This document shows positions 1 to 9,726 of a stretch of 64,000 bases of DNA, piece after piece. The notes beneath the pieces were generated by a model, which was given only the letters and a program-made list of their open reading frames with translations, was not told the DNA's origin and did not search any database. The stretch lies in assembly GCF_000520955.1 (NCBI RefSeq), contig NZ_JACC01000003.1, forward strand, positions 1 to 64,000, written 5' to 3'. The DNA comes from Aquimarina pacifica (GTDB taxonomy: Bacteria > Bacteroidota > Bacteroidia > Flavobacteriales > Flavobacteriaceae). How positions within the stretch are numbered: position 1 is the stretch's first letter; each line of letters starts with the position of its first letter. Made by a program: the position numbers and the translations under genes.

Positions 1-2
1 TT

Positions 3-113
3 CATAATACTATGAAGGGTTTTTTTTATACCATAATTTCATCAGAATTAAAACAACAAATATTTGAAATGGGAGGGGATAAAACACAAAAAAACTCCTT
101 AAAAAAACTCTAA
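3..113 (+). CDS. Possible C-terminal tail of an upstream gene (partial)
   Basis: A reading frame is open from the left edge and ends at TAA 111-113, giving about 36 residues that finish in Lys-Lys-Leu. It holds an internal ATG at 12. I do not recognise a family. It may be the end of a gene that starts before the window, or chance. Its last codons overlap the left arm of a terminator-like hairpin. Confidence 0.25.
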   Translation, partial: HNTMKGFFYTIISSELKQQIFEMGGDKTQKNSLKKL

Positions 114-137
114 TAGGAGGAACTATTGTGTTTTTTT
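82..137 (+). terminator. Probable rho-independent terminator of the gene left of the window
   Basis: AAACACAA (82-89) pairs with TTGTGTTT (126-133), and inside it CTCCT (95-99) pairs with AGGAG (115-119). A run of seven T follows (131-137). The stem is interrupted by an internal loop, so the call is moderate. The remaining sequence to 366 is AT-rich and shows no gene; it should carry the promoter of the next operon, but I see no exact TAnnTTTG element. Confidence 0.4.
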
Positions 138-366
138 GATATTTCTAATTACATTTTGAATACTTATGCAGTGATAAAAAAATGAAATCTTTATTTTAAT
201 TAAAATAGAATAGAAAGTCAACAAGAATAACTTTTGATAAATGATAAACTCATAAATAAGATTAAAAAAAAATAAAAAATATGGTTTCTTAATAATTTAA
301 AAATAACTTTAGATTTCTTATCGATTGAATTTCATTGATAATAGAAGTTAATTTTAAAACATATTT

Positions 367-3300
367 ATGGCATTAAAAGTAGTCGTTTCTCATAAAACAG
401 TTTATAAGTATGATCGTGATGTTAAATTATCACCACATGTGTTTCGTTTGCGTCCTGCCCCACATAGTCGAACACCGATTGAATCTTATTCTCTTAAGAT
501 TACACCAGAAAATCAATTTTTTAATTGGCAGCAAGATCCATTCGGAAATTATCTTGCACGTTTAGTTTTTCCGGATAAGACTAATAAGCTATCCATTGAA
601 GTGGAAATTATAGCAGATCTAAAAACCATTAACCCGTTTGATTTTTTTGTTGAGAAATCTGCAGAAGAATTCCCATTTATATATGACAAAACTGTTAAAA
701 AGGAATTATTACCATATCTTGAGATTACTGATAAAGGACCACTTCTAACAAAGTTTTTGACTACTATTAATACCACTTCTCGTAAAACTGTTGATTTTTT
801 AATTGATTTGAATCAAAAAATATATAATTTTTTGAGTTATAACGTACGTATGGAAGCGGGAGTGCAAACCTGTGAAGAGACACTAAATAAAAGAAGTGGT
901 TCTTGTCGAGATTTTGCTTGGTTATTTGTACAATCTCTTCGTCATTTAGGTTTCGGAGCACGTTTTGTATCAGGATATTTGGTTCAATTAGCATCAGATG
1001 AAAAATCTCTGGACGGCCCGTCCGGACCAGAAGAGGATTTTACAGATTTGCATGCATGGATAGAGGTGTATCTTCCTGGTGCTGGATGGATAGGTTTTGA
1101 TGCTACTTCAGGATTGTTAGCAGGAGAAGGACATATTCCGTTGGCATGCACACCTTCTTTTGAAAGTGCAGCACCAGTATCGGGCTTTACAGATATTTGT
1201 ACTACTGAGTTTGAATTTGAGAATTCGGTAAAACGAATTTTTGAAACTCCCCGGGTAACTAAACCATATACAGAATATCAGTGGAAAGAAGTTAACAAGT
1301 TAGGTTTAAAAGTAGAGAAGGAATTAGAAAAAAATGATGTTAGGTTAACAATGGGAGGCGAACCCACATTCGTTTCAATTGATGATATGGAGTCCGAAGA
1401 ATGGAATACTGCTGCCGATGGACCTATGAAGAAAGAATTAGCCAAAGATTTATCAAGGAGATTAATGAAAGTTTTTGCGAACGGTGGGGTATTACATCAT
1501 GCGCAGGGAAAATGGTACCCCGGAGAACCACTGCCCCGGTGGCAAATTGAAATATGCTGGAGAAAGGATGGAGAAAAAATCTGGCATGATAAAAAATTAT
1601 TATCCACATTTAATACCGTTGCATCTCTTCCTGATAATGTCGATAAGTTATTTTTAGAAACTCTTTCGCAGTACTTGGCTATTTCTTCAGAGAATATTAT
1701 TCCTGCATATGAAGATGCTTTTCATTATATGTGGGAACAGGAAAAATTGCCAGTTGATTATAATCCTAGTGAAGATACAGAGGGATCCTTGGTAAAAGAA
1801 AAGTTTAATAAAATTATTTCAGAGGGTACTTCAACTCCTGTTGGATATATATTACCGCTTAATAACTCTAAGAATATTTGGTTTACATGTGAGTGGACTT
1901 TTAGAAGGAAACATTTATTTTTAACCCCTGGGAATTCTCCTATGGGATTACGCTTGCCGTTAAATTCTTTACTTTCAAAACCTGCTCATGAAATATTTCC
2001 AATATATGAGCCTGATCTTTTTTCAAAGAAAAAGAAGTTTCCAAGCTTCAGAAGACGTGTGGTGAAAAGATATAACGAATTCTTAGAAAAAGGGATAGAT
2101 TCTAGTTTGTCAAATTATTTTATCAGAACAGCACTTTGTTCAGAAATTAGAGAAGAGAAATTACATCTTTTTTTACCTCCATTAGATACAGCAGAAGCAT
2201 TTTTAGATTTAATAGCGGCGATAGAGTTGACGGCCGAAAAAATCAATATTCCAATTGTATTAGAGGGCTATGAGCCTCCAAAAGATAATCGATTAGAGTC
2301 TCTCAAAATAACTCCAGATCCTGGTGTTATCGAAGTTAATGTACACCCTTCTCATGATTGGGCTGAATTAGTACAAACAACATCTACGATTTATCAACAG
2401 GCAAAGGAGGCAAGATTAGGAACAGAAAAGTTTATGCTCGATGGTAAGCATACTGGAACTGGAGGAGGAAACCACGTTACAATAGGAGGGGCCACACCTA
2501 AAGATAGTCCTTTATTGCGTAAACCAAGTTTATTACGCAGTTTATTGACTTTTTGGCAACATCATCCTGGACTATCATACTTATTTTCTGGGGCTTTTGT
2601 GGGGCCGACCAGCCAAGCTCCACGTATTGATGAAGCGAGGCTAGAAAATCTATATGAGCTAGAAATTGCTTTTAGTCAAATTCCTAAAAACGAAGAAGTC
2701 CCTTTTTGGCTTACAGATCGGTTATTTAGACATTTGTTAACTGATCTTACTGGTAATACACATAGGGCTGAGTTTTGTGTTGATAAATTGTATTCCCCAG
2801 ATTCTTCTTCAGGCAGGTTAGGGATTTTAGAACTAAGAGGTTTTGATATGCCTCCGCACCCACAAATGAGCCTGGTACAAAATTTATTGGTAAGAACATT
2901 AGTCTCTTGGTTTTGGAAAAAACCCTATACCCATAATTTAGTTCGGTGGGGAACTGGTCTACATGATAAATTTTTGCTGGAACACTATGTTAGAGAGGAT
3001 ATAAAAGATATTGTTGTTCAATTGAATAAAGCTGGTTACCAGTTTAAGGCGGACTGGTTTGATCCTTTTTTTGAGTTTCGATTCCCATTAAATGGTGTAG
3101 TTACTATTAATAACACAAAGTTAGAATTACGTTCTGGAATAGAACCTTGGAATGTACTTGGTGAGGAAATGGCAGGAGGCACAACTTCGAGATTCGTAGA
3201 TTCATCTTTAGAACGTGTTCAAATCAAGGTTTTTGATTTTATAGATGAAAGATATGTAGTAACTTGCAATGGTGTTAAGGTTCAATTACATAGTACGGGT

Positions 3301-3702
3301 GTTAAGGGCGAATATGTCGCTGGTATTAGATATAAGGCTTGGAACCCCTATTCCGCATTGCATCCAACTATAAAAGCTGAGGAGTCTTTGGTTTTTGACA
3401 TCGTGGATACTTGGAATAAGAGATCTATTGGTGGTTGTACATATTTTATATCACATCCAGGAGGAAGATCCTATGATACATATCCTGTAAATAGTTTTGA
3501 GGCTGAATCGAGGCGAATAAATCGGTTTTGGGAATTCGGACACACGCAAGGAGAAATTAATTCGATGGATGGAAATTTCGATGATAGTGCGGTTGATATG
3601 AGTAAAAAAGTAAAAAATAACAGAAGTTCTAAAAAATTCAATTATAAAGAACTTCCAATTGATTATGAATTTCCATATACATTGGATTTGCGTAAAAAAT
3701 GA
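367..3702 (+). CDS. Transglutaminase-like / DUF2126 two-domain protein (putative amidoligase)
   Basis: A 1111-residue cytoplasmic protein with no signal peptide. The N-terminal third is a transglutaminase-like cysteine-protease fold with an intact triad: Cys180 (GSCRDFA), His229 (LHAW) and Asp245 (GFDATSG). From about residue 322 (LTMGGEPTF) to 1090 it is DUF2126 (COG4196), a domain linked in comparative genomics to amide-bond forming enzymes. The fused architecture is the usual one for this family. It starts an operon: the stop overlaps the next start by 4 nt (ATGA). Known context of the family is a cassette with a circularly permuted ATP-grasp and an alpha-E protein, both present next door. 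The likely role is making or trimming a peptide or amide-linked product; the substrate is unknown. Family assignment is firm, function is inferred. Confidence 0.9.
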   Translation: MALKVVVSHKTVYKYDRDVKLSPHVFRLRPAPHSRTPIESYSLKITPENQFFNWQQDPFGNYLARLVFPDKTNKLSIEVEIIADLKTINPFDFFVEKSAEEFPFIYDKTVKKELLPYLEITDKGPLLTKFLTTINTTSRKTVDFLIDLNQKIYNFLSYNVRMEAGVQTCEETLNKRSGSCRDFAWLFVQSLRHLGFGARFVSGYLVQLASDEKSLDGPSGPEEDFTDLHAWIEVYLPGAGWIGFDATSGLLAGEGHIPLACTPSFESAAPVSGFTDICTTEFEFENSVKRIFETPRVTKPYTEYQWKEVNKLGLKVEKELEKNDVRLTMGGEPTFVSIDDMESEEWNTAADGPMKKELAKDLSRRLMKVFANGGVLHHAQGKWYPGEPLPRWQIEICWRKDGEKIWHDKKLLSTFNTVASLPDNVDKLFLETLSQYLAISSENIIPAYEDAFHYMWEQEKLPVDYNPSEDTEGSLVKEKFNKIISEGTSTPVGYILPLNNSKNIWFTCEWTFRRKHLFLTPGNSPMGLRLPLNSLLSKPAHEIFPIYEPDLFSKKKKFPSFRRRVVKRYNEFLEKGIDSSLSNYFIRTALCSEIREEKLHLFLPPLDTAEAFLDLIAAIELTAEKINIPIVLEGYEPPKDNRLESLKITPDPGVIEVNVHPSHDWAELVQTTSTIYQQAKEARLGTEKFMLDGKHTGTGGGNHVTIGGATPKDSPLLRKPSLLRSLLTFWQHHPGLSYLFSGAFVGPTSQAPRIDEARLENLYELEIAFSQIPKNEEVPFWLTDRLFRHLLTDLTGNTHRAEFCVDKLYSPDSSSGRLGILELRGFDMPPHPQMSLVQNLLVRTLVSWFWKKPYTHNLVRWGTGLHDKFLLEHYVREDIKDIVVQLNKAGYQFKADWFDPFFEFRFPLNGVVTINNTKLELRSGIEPWNVLGEEMAGGTTSRFVDSSLERVQIKVFDFIDERYVVTCNGVKVQLHSTGVKGEYVAGIRYKAWNPYSALHPTIKAEESLVFDIVDTWNKRSIGGCTYFISHPGGRSYDTYPVNSFEAESRRINRFWEFGHTQGEINSMDGNFDDSAVDMSKKVKNNRSSKKFNYKELPIDYEFPYTLDLRKK

Positions 3703-6296
3703 TAAAAAGTAATGTCCTAATGGATTTAAATACTAAAGAAGGACTCGTTAGAGATTATTTTTCAGAACATAGTTATGATGAAATGTTTTTATCAACTATG
3801 GAAATTAAACCTGCCTGGAAAAATATTTCCAATAGTTTAATTAATATGGGACGCGATGAGTTATTATCTAGACAGAAAGATATTGATTGGATGCTTTCTG
3901 AGAATGGGGTAACCTATAATGTTTATAATGATCCCAAAGGATTAAACAGACCTTGGAATTTGAATATAATTCCATTTGTATTATTAGAGTCAGAATGGAG
4001 AGGTATTGTAAAGGGGTTGCAGCAGCGAGTTCATCTTTTGGATTTAGTTGTGAAGGATATCTATGGAAAAAGGGAGTTGATAAAAAATGGTATTATTCCT
4101 GCAGAAATTGTTTATGGTCATCGAGGGTTTCTAAGACAATGCGATCAAATACTCTATAATACTCCAAAAAATATATCTATTTATGCATCCGACCTCTCTA
4201 GAGGTCCAGATGGCAGAATGTGGGTAGTTAATGATAGAGCACAGGCACCTTCTGGTATGGGGTATGCTTTAGAAAATAGGGCTACGGCGGGTAGTGTGTT
4301 ATCTGATGTTTACAAAAAAAATGATGTAAAAAGAATTGACGGTTTTTTTCGTGATTTTAATAAATTACTAGTAGAATCTTCGCCTAGTAAAAATCCAAAT
4401 CCTACTATTGTTATTATTACTCCTGGACCACATAACGAAACCTATTTTGAGCATGCATATTTGTCATCATATTTTGGTTATCCTTTGGTAAGAGGGAATG
4501 ACTTAGTCGTACGTGAAGGCTTTTTATGGATGAAATCTTTAAAAGGGTTAAAGAAAATTGATGTGGTATTGCGCAGGGTAGATGATGTTTTTATGGATCC
4601 CTTAGAACTAAGAGAAGACTCTTATTTGGGGGTTACAGGACTTTTAGATGTGGTACGTAGGCAAAATGTTACCGTAATAAACCCTATAGGAACAGGTGTT
4701 ATCGAAAATTCGGGATTGATTCCTTTTATGCCCGCTATTGCTAAATATTACTTGGGTGAGGACTTAATATTACCACAAATTGCTACTTGGTGGTGTGGAC
4801 AGGAAAAAGAACGATCATTTGTACTAGAGAATTTATCAAAATTCGTTATAAAACGTATTGATCGATCCAATAGAGAAGATATAGTTTTTGGAGAATTTTT
4901 AACGTCAGAAGAAGAGGTGAATTTAAAAAATAAGATTTCTAAAAGTCCTTATCTTTATGTAGCACAAGAGAAAATAACTTTTTCTACAGTGCCCAACTTT
5001 ACTAATGAACGATTTGAACCCAGAAATATGGTATGCAGAGCATTTGCAATAGCCAAAGGAGATGATTATAGGGTAATGTCCGGAGGGTTGGTACGAGTTT
5101 CTCCCGAAATAAAAACACGTAGGGTAAGTAATCAGCGTGGAGGAACAAGTAAAGATTTTTGTGTGCTATCTGAATCTAATAATTTAGAAAATATACATCC
5201 AGTATGGCAAAATGATCAAAAAATAACAGTGGCTAAATTGGATGACCTCCCTAGTATGACTGCCGAAAATCTATATTGGACCGGTAGATATTTAAGTAGG
5301 GCATTAATTACGAGTAGATTCTTGCGAATGGTGCTGAAGCAATGTACAAATTCAGATTTAGATATTCATACGATTACAGAAAATGAAAAGTTACATGTGC
5401 TACTTAGAGGGGTTACTAAGTTAACGAATACATTTCCAGGTTTTTTTGATTCTTCTAAGGGCAATCCTCTGCCAGATATAAGAAAGGAATTAACGGCTGT
5501 GGTTTTCGATAAGACTAAGCAAGGTAGTTTAGCAAACATACTCTCGTCTTTTAATAATTCATATTATGCCATCCGTAACTTATGGTCAACAGATATGTGG
5601 CGTGTTTTTGATAGTATTCAAAAAATATGTGTTCTTATGGAAGAAAAAAATGAAAGTACAGACCCTGTTTCTCTTAAAGCTATTTTAAAAATATTAGATC
5701 AGTTAATTACCAGACTTATTGCCATCATGGGGCTAATTGAAGAAAGTATTTTAGTTAATCAAGGATTGCTCCTATATTTTATAGGATTGAATTTGGAAGC
5801 CAGTATTTTTAAAATTAAAAAACTGGATATACTAATTACAAAATCAACAAATAAGGATATGGAATATGACTTATTAGAATGTTTGTTGAATAGTATGGAA
5901 AGTCTAAATATCTATAGATATAGCTATCGTTCTTATATCACAGTTGAAAATACATTATCCCTCGTACTCCTTAATCCTGAATATGCAAGATCATTGATGT
6001 ACTTGGTATCTAGATTACGAAAAGATATTGGTAAATTACCATTTTCGGAAAATAAAGGTACATTAAATAATTCTCAAAGATTTATTAATGAAGCATTTTT
6101 AAAACTGAAAAGTATTACAGTAACAGGTTTGATAGATTCAAGTACAGAATATAGGAATGTGAAAGAAAATTTTAAAGAATTATTAATAGAATTAGAGGAG
6201 CAACTGACAGGTATATCTATTGATATTACGAATACATATTTTAATCATATTTCTGTACAATGTCAACTCTCTACTCAAAGTTTCCCTAAAGAATAA
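3699..6296 (+). CDS. Circularly permuted ATP-grasp fused to alpha-E domain
   Basis: An 865-residue soluble protein. Residues 1 to about 480 are a circularly permuted type 2 ATP-grasp (COG2308; APSGMGYALENR, ITPGPHNETYFEHAYL). About 515 to 830 is an alpha-helical alpha-E domain (COG2307) opening with MTAENLYWTGRYLSRA. In the opposite cassette these are two genes (8260-9726 and 7311-8255), so this is a natural fusion. The segment that reads IKPVDEAGGYG in the unfused paralogue reads IKRIDRSNRED here (about residues 383-394), so the glycine-rich nucleotide loop is gone; ATP binding may be altered. It overlaps the upstream gene by 4 nt and lies 2 nt before the next, so it is surely co-transcribed. 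Probably an amide or peptide ligase subunit; substrate unknown. Confidence 0.88.
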   Translation: MIKSNVLMDLNTKEGLVRDYFSEHSYDEMFLSTMEIKPAWKNISNSLINMGRDELLSRQKDIDWMLSENGVTYNVYNDPKGLNRPWNLNIIPFVLLESEWRGIVKGLQQRVHLLDLVVKDIYGKRELIKNGIIPAEIVYGHRGFLRQCDQILYNTPKNISIYASDLSRGPDGRMWVVNDRAQAPSGMGYALENRATAGSVLSDVYKKNDVKRIDGFFRDFNKLLVESSPSKNPNPTIVIITPGPHNETYFEHAYLSSYFGYPLVRGNDLVVREGFLWMKSLKGLKKIDVVLRRVDDVFMDPLELREDSYLGVTGLLDVVRRQNVTVINPIGTGVIENSGLIPFMPAIAKYYLGEDLILPQIATWWCGQEKERSFVLENLSKFVIKRIDRSNREDIVFGEFLTSEEEVNLKNKISKSPYLYVAQEKITFSTVPNFTNERFEPRNMVCRAFAIAKGDDYRVMSGGLVRVSPEIKTRRVSNQRGGTSKDFCVLSESNNLENIHPVWQNDQKITVAKLDDLPSMTAENLYWTGRYLSRALITSRFLRMVLKQCTNSDLDIHTITENEKLHVLLRGVTKLTNTFPGFFDSSKGNPLPDIRKELTAVVFDKTKQGSLANILSSFNNSYYAIRNLWSTDMWRVFDSIQKICVLMEEKNESTDPVSLKAILKILDQLITRLIAIMGLIEESILVNQGLLLYFIGLNLEASIFKIKKLDILITKSTNKDMEYDLLECLLNSMESLNIYRYSYRSYITVENTLSLVLLNPEYARSLMYLVSRLRKDIGKLPFSENKGTLNNSQRFINEAFLKLKSITVTGLIDSSTEYRNVKENFKELLIELEEQLTGISIDITNTYFNHISVQCQLSTQSFPKE

Positions 6297-6298
6297 CC

Positions 6299-7192
6299 AT
6301 GAATTTTAAGATTATACATAGGACTGAATATCGTTATAACTCGGATGTTAGTTTTTGTCATAATATAGCTACAGTTATACCACGGGAAAGTCCTGGGCAA
6401 AAACTTTTGGATTTTAATTTATTGATCAATCCAACACCTGCTCCTATTGATTTTTCTGAAAGGACTGATTTTTTTGGAAATCAAATTACCCGATTTTCAC
6501 TACAACAGTTGCATCGTAAACTAGAGGTTACTTCTACAAGTATAGTTCAAAGAGATTACTCGCACATTCGTAGAAATTTTTATACGGATGCTTGCAAAAA
6601 TGTAACGCTTTCTCAGGCGAGATCATTATTAGATAAAAATGATGAATATAGTATTGAGGCAAAGCAGTATCTGTTAGAATCAATATTGATAAGAAATATT
6701 GGTAGTATGATAAAAAACTATGCAGAGCTTTCGTTCAAACCAGAAAGGTCTGTTTTTGATGCAACCTATGAGTTAATGCAGCGAATTTATACAGATTTTG
6801 ATTTTGTTCCGGGTTTTACAAATGTATCTACTCCTTTAAAAGAAGTGATGAAAGAAAAAAAAGGAGTTTGTCAAGATTTTGCCCAAATAGCAATTGCTTG
6901 TATTCGGTCAATAGGTCTACCGGCAAGATACATTAGTGGTTATATTGAAACAATACCACCGCCAGGAAAGGTAAAACTTATAGGTACAGATGCGTCTCAT
7001 GCATGGTTTGCTATTTTTATACCAAGTTTTGGTTGGGTAGATTTTGACCCAACGAATAATCAAATACCTGAAAATCAACATGTTGTTGTGGGTTGGGGTA
7101 GGGATTATTATGATGTACCACCATTAAAAGGAGTGGTTTATAGTTCTGGAAAAAGTAAACTAAAGGTATCTGTCGATATACGGCCGATATAA
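6299..7192 (+). CDS. Transglutaminase-like cysteine protease/amidase family protein
   Basis: 297 residues. An N-terminal beta-rich bacterial transglutaminase-like region begins with IIHRTEYRY, which resembles the start of the first gene in the operon (VSHKTVYKY). The core transglutaminase domain carries Cys191 (GVCQDFA), His234 (SHAW) and Asp250 (DFDPTNN), a complete triad. No signal peptide. It is the third and last gene of the + cassette, 2 nt after the ATP-grasp/alpha-E fusion. In this family, cassettes typically pair a ligase with such a protease-fold enzyme, which would hydrolyse or transfer the amide product. Family call is firm; the reaction is inferred. Confidence 0.9.
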   Translation: MNFKIIHRTEYRYNSDVSFCHNIATVIPRESPGQKLLDFNLLINPTPAPIDFSERTDFFGNQITRFSLQQLHRKLEVTSTSIVQRDYSHIRRNFYTDACKNVTLSQARSLLDKNDEYSIEAKQYLLESILIRNIGSMIKNYAELSFKPERSVFDATYELMQRIYTDFDFVPGFTNVSTPLKEVMKEKKGVCQDFAQIAIACIRSIGLPARYISGYIETIPPPGKVKLIGTDASHAWFAIFIPSFGWVDFDPTNNQIPENQHVVVGWGRDYYDVPPLKGVVYSSGKSKLKVSVDIRPI

Positions 7193-7220
7193 ACTTTTTT
7201 TCGATTCCTCTATATCTCTT

Positions 7221-7298
7221 TTATTGCTGCTGCTGTTCTTGTTGTTGAATGGCTAAAGTGGTTTTTGTTTTATTGTTTTGGTGAATTGCTTCGTTCAT
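7221..7298 (-). CDS. Possible 25-residue Gln-rich micropeptide
   Basis: An ATG-initiated frame of 25 codons starts 12 nt past the stop of the alpha-E gene on the same strand. It ends with eight residues of which seven are Gln and one Glu (QQQEQQQQ) followed by TAA. It sits where a third cassette gene would be expected. It could be a translated small ORF, a remnant of a lost gene, or chance; no family is recognised. Confidence 0.2.
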   Translation of the reverse strand: MNEAIHQNNKTKTTLAIQQQEQQQQ

Positions 7299-7310
7299 AT
7301 TGCATACAAT

Positions 7311-8255
7311 TTAATAGTTAAAGTATTCCTTTTCCATCTTTTTACTAATTGCGACTAAGTCATTCAGTATTTTATCAATAAAAGTTTGAAAGTCTACTTC
7401 AATTTCTTCTATGTACTTGTACTTATATTCGTTGTAAATTTTATGCACTAAAAAAATTGTAGAATCCTTTTTGGGCTTTTTTTCTGATGATAATACTTGA
7501 ATATGCTCTGTAACTTCATGAAGACTATTTATAACTGACCTTGGACAATTAGAATTCAATATTAGGAAATCTAAAGTATTGATACTGTTAGGGATTTTTT
7601 TTTGAAAACGATTCATCATATCATACGATTCTACACACTTTAATAATGTAGACCATTCTAAACTGCTTCCCATACCTGTATTATCTTGGTTACGAATCAG
7701 GAGAATATCGTTATATTTTGAATTTATAATTCGTATTACTTGTGTAGCTCTATCGAGGTTTATACCCAGTTTGATAATAGAATATACCTCATCATATAAC
7801 AAAGTAGTTCTTATTTTAGCTTTTAATATGGCTGTAAATTCCATCACATTTGTAGTGAAGTCATAAAGCCCTTTTTTTACATAATCATCAACTGAATAAT
7901 TCAATACAAAATGATAAAATTTGTTGATAGCTTCGTATAACTCTGTAGAAATAATATCGCGTGCACTATTTGCATTTTCGCGAGCCAATTTTACACAATT
8001 AATTATAGAGTATGATTTATCTGGATTGAGTCCAATATTATAGAGAACATCGGCATCGTATAATTCTTCTTCTGTTTTATGTGGATCTCCCACCATAAAT
8101 AACATGGATTTCAATACAAACTGTCTGGATTGAGAAAATTCATTGGGAGCATCTAATGAAGAAAAATAATTAACACAAAGGTATCTTGCGACATGTTCCG
8201 AACGTTCAATATAACGTCCCATCCAAAATAAGTTGTTTGCAACTCTTGCTAGCAT
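7311..8255 (-). CDS. Alpha-E domain-containing protein
   Basis: A 314-residue, almost wholly helical protein of the alpha-E family (COG2307, DUF403). The diagnostic opening MLARVANNLFWMGRYIERSE is at the very N-terminus, so the start is certain. Alpha-E proteins nearly always sit next to, or are fused with, circularly permuted ATP-grasp proteins; here the partner gene ends 4 nt upstream. It is the stand-alone counterpart of the C-terminal half of the 3699-6296 product. Its biochemical function is unknown; it is thought to act with the ATP-grasp enzyme in amide-bond chemistry. Unlike the + cassette, no transglutaminase gene follows. Confidence 0.92.
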   Translation of the reverse strand: MLARVANNLFWMGRYIERSEHVARYLCVNYFSSLDAPNEFSQSRQFVLKSMLFMVGDPHKTEEELYDADVLYNIGLNPDKSYSIINCVKLARENANSARDIISTELYEAINKFYHFVLNYSVDDYVKKGLYDFTTNVMEFTAILKAKIRTTLLYDEVYSIIKLGINLDRATQVIRIINSKYNDILLIRNQDNTGMGSSLEWSTLLKCVESYDMMNRFQKKIPNSINTLDFLILNSNCPRSVINSLHEVTEHIQVLSSEKKPKKDSTIFLVHKIYNEYKYKYIEEIEVDFQTFIDKILNDLVAISKKMEKEYFNY

Positions 8256-8259
8256 ATAT

Positions 8260-9726
8260 TTATTTTTTTAAAACCCAAGTGTCTTTAGAGCCACCCCCTT
8301 GAGATGAATTAACAATTAAGTTTCCTTTTTGCAATGCCACGCGAGTTAACCCACCTTTTAGTGTGAAATTTTTATCTTTTCCTAGTAGGGTATATGTTCT
8401 TAAGTCCACATGTCGCGGCTCAAAAGAACCTTCACCCTCAATATAAGTAGCATGCACAGAAAGTGACATTATAGGTTGTGCTATATATTTTCTAGGACTT
8501 TCTTTGATAACCTCTTTGACTTTATTAATTTCTTGAGTGGTCAGTTTATTACCAATAGAAATGCCATAACCTCCAGCTTCATCTACTGGTTTTATAACAA
8601 GATTATGAATGTTTTCTAATACAAATTTAAGATCATCAGGCCTACTGCAATGATATGTATGCACATTATTCAAAATAGGTTCCTCATCCAAATAGTACTT
8701 AATTATCTCAGGCATATAAGTATATACTGCTTTGTCGTCTGCAACTCCTGTGCCCGGGGCATTTACCAAACATACGTTTCCTTTGAGATATGCTCTAAAC
8801 AGTCCGGGAACTCCTAGTACAGAGTCCTTCCTAAAGGCTTTTGGGTCGATAAAAGCGTCATCTATTCTCTTATAAATTATATCAACTCGTCTTGGACCAT
8901 TAATAGTTTTCATATATACAAAGTCCTTTTCTACAAAAAGATCTCTTCCCTCTACGAGCTCAACTCCCATGCCCTTTGCCAGATAGGAATGTTCATAGTA
9001 AGCAGAGTTAAATACTCCAGGGGTTAAAACCACCGATGTCGGATTGTCCACTCCCTTTGGTTTCACTGTTTCGATAATTTCTAACAGATTCTGACTATAA
9101 TTCGTAACAGAATGTATTTGATATTTGTCAAAAACACCAAATAATGCCCTTTTTAGCGCTGTTCGGTTACAGATCACATAACTTACTCCAGATGGACATC
9201 TGATGTTATCTTCCAACACATAGTATTTTCCATCAGAATGTTTAATGAGATCTGTTCCAGAAATATGATTGTAAACACCTCCAGGAGGGTTAAACCCTTC
9301 CATTTTCTTGAGGAAATTTGCCGAAGAATTTATGAGTACTTCCGGTATGATTCCTTGTTTTATAATTTTTTTATCATGGTATAAATCCCATAAAAAATGG
9401 TTTAGTGCTTGACTTCTCTGTAATACTCCTTTTTCGATATGTTCCCATTCTTTACTATCAATAATTCGAGGGAATAAATCAAACGGAAAAATTTTTTCTT
9501 TCGTTTGGTTATTACCGTATACTTGAAAAGTTATTCCTTGATTAAAAAAAGAAGTTTTAGCTTTTTCATTAAGAATAGAAAAATCATTAGTGGAGTGAGC
9601 ACCATAAATATCAAATAAAGTTTGATAAACAGGTTTTACTTTTTGATTTTTATCAAAAACTTCATCCAGCTTATTTTGTTGGCCTGAATACGAGGAAAAA
9701 ATAGGGTGATCTTTACACGATTTCAT
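8260..9726 (-). CDS. Circularly permuted type 2 ATP-grasp protein
   Basis: A 488-residue soluble protein (COG2308, DUF404/DUF407). Visible conserved blocks are EDNIRCPSG, LTPGVFNSAYYEHSYL, the nucleotide-loop segment IKPVDEAGGYG with its glycines near residues 385-388, FEPRHVDLRTY, and GGGSKDTWVL at the C-terminus. All catalytic-looking blocks are present, in contrast with the fused paralogue at 3699-6296. It begins the - cassette and is followed 4 nt later by alpha-E. Probable role: an ATP-dependent amide or peptide ligase of unknown substrate. The 235 bp upstream of it are AT-rich and hold no gene. Confidence 0.92.
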   Translation of the reverse strand: MKSCKDHPIFSSYSGQQNKLDEVFDKNQKVKPVYQTLFDIYGAHSTNDFSILNEKAKTSFFNQGITFQVYGNNQTKEKIFPFDLFPRIIDSKEWEHIEKGVLQRSQALNHFLWDLYHDKKIIKQGIIPEVLINSSANFLKKMEGFNPPGGVYNHISGTDLIKHSDGKYYVLEDNIRCPSGVSYVICNRTALKRALFGVFDKYQIHSVTNYSQNLLEIIETVKPKGVDNPTSVVLTPGVFNSAYYEHSYLAKGMGVELVEGRDLFVEKDFVYMKTINGPRRVDIIYKRIDDAFIDPKAFRKDSVLGVPGLFRAYLKGNVCLVNAPGTGVADDKAVYTYMPEIIKYYLDEEPILNNVHTYHCSRPDDLKFVLENIHNLVIKPVDEAGGYGISIGNKLTTQEINKVKEVIKESPRKYIAQPIMSLSVHATYIEGEGSFEPRHVDLRTYTLLGKDKNFTLKGGLTRVALQKGNLIVNSSQGGGSKDTWVLKK

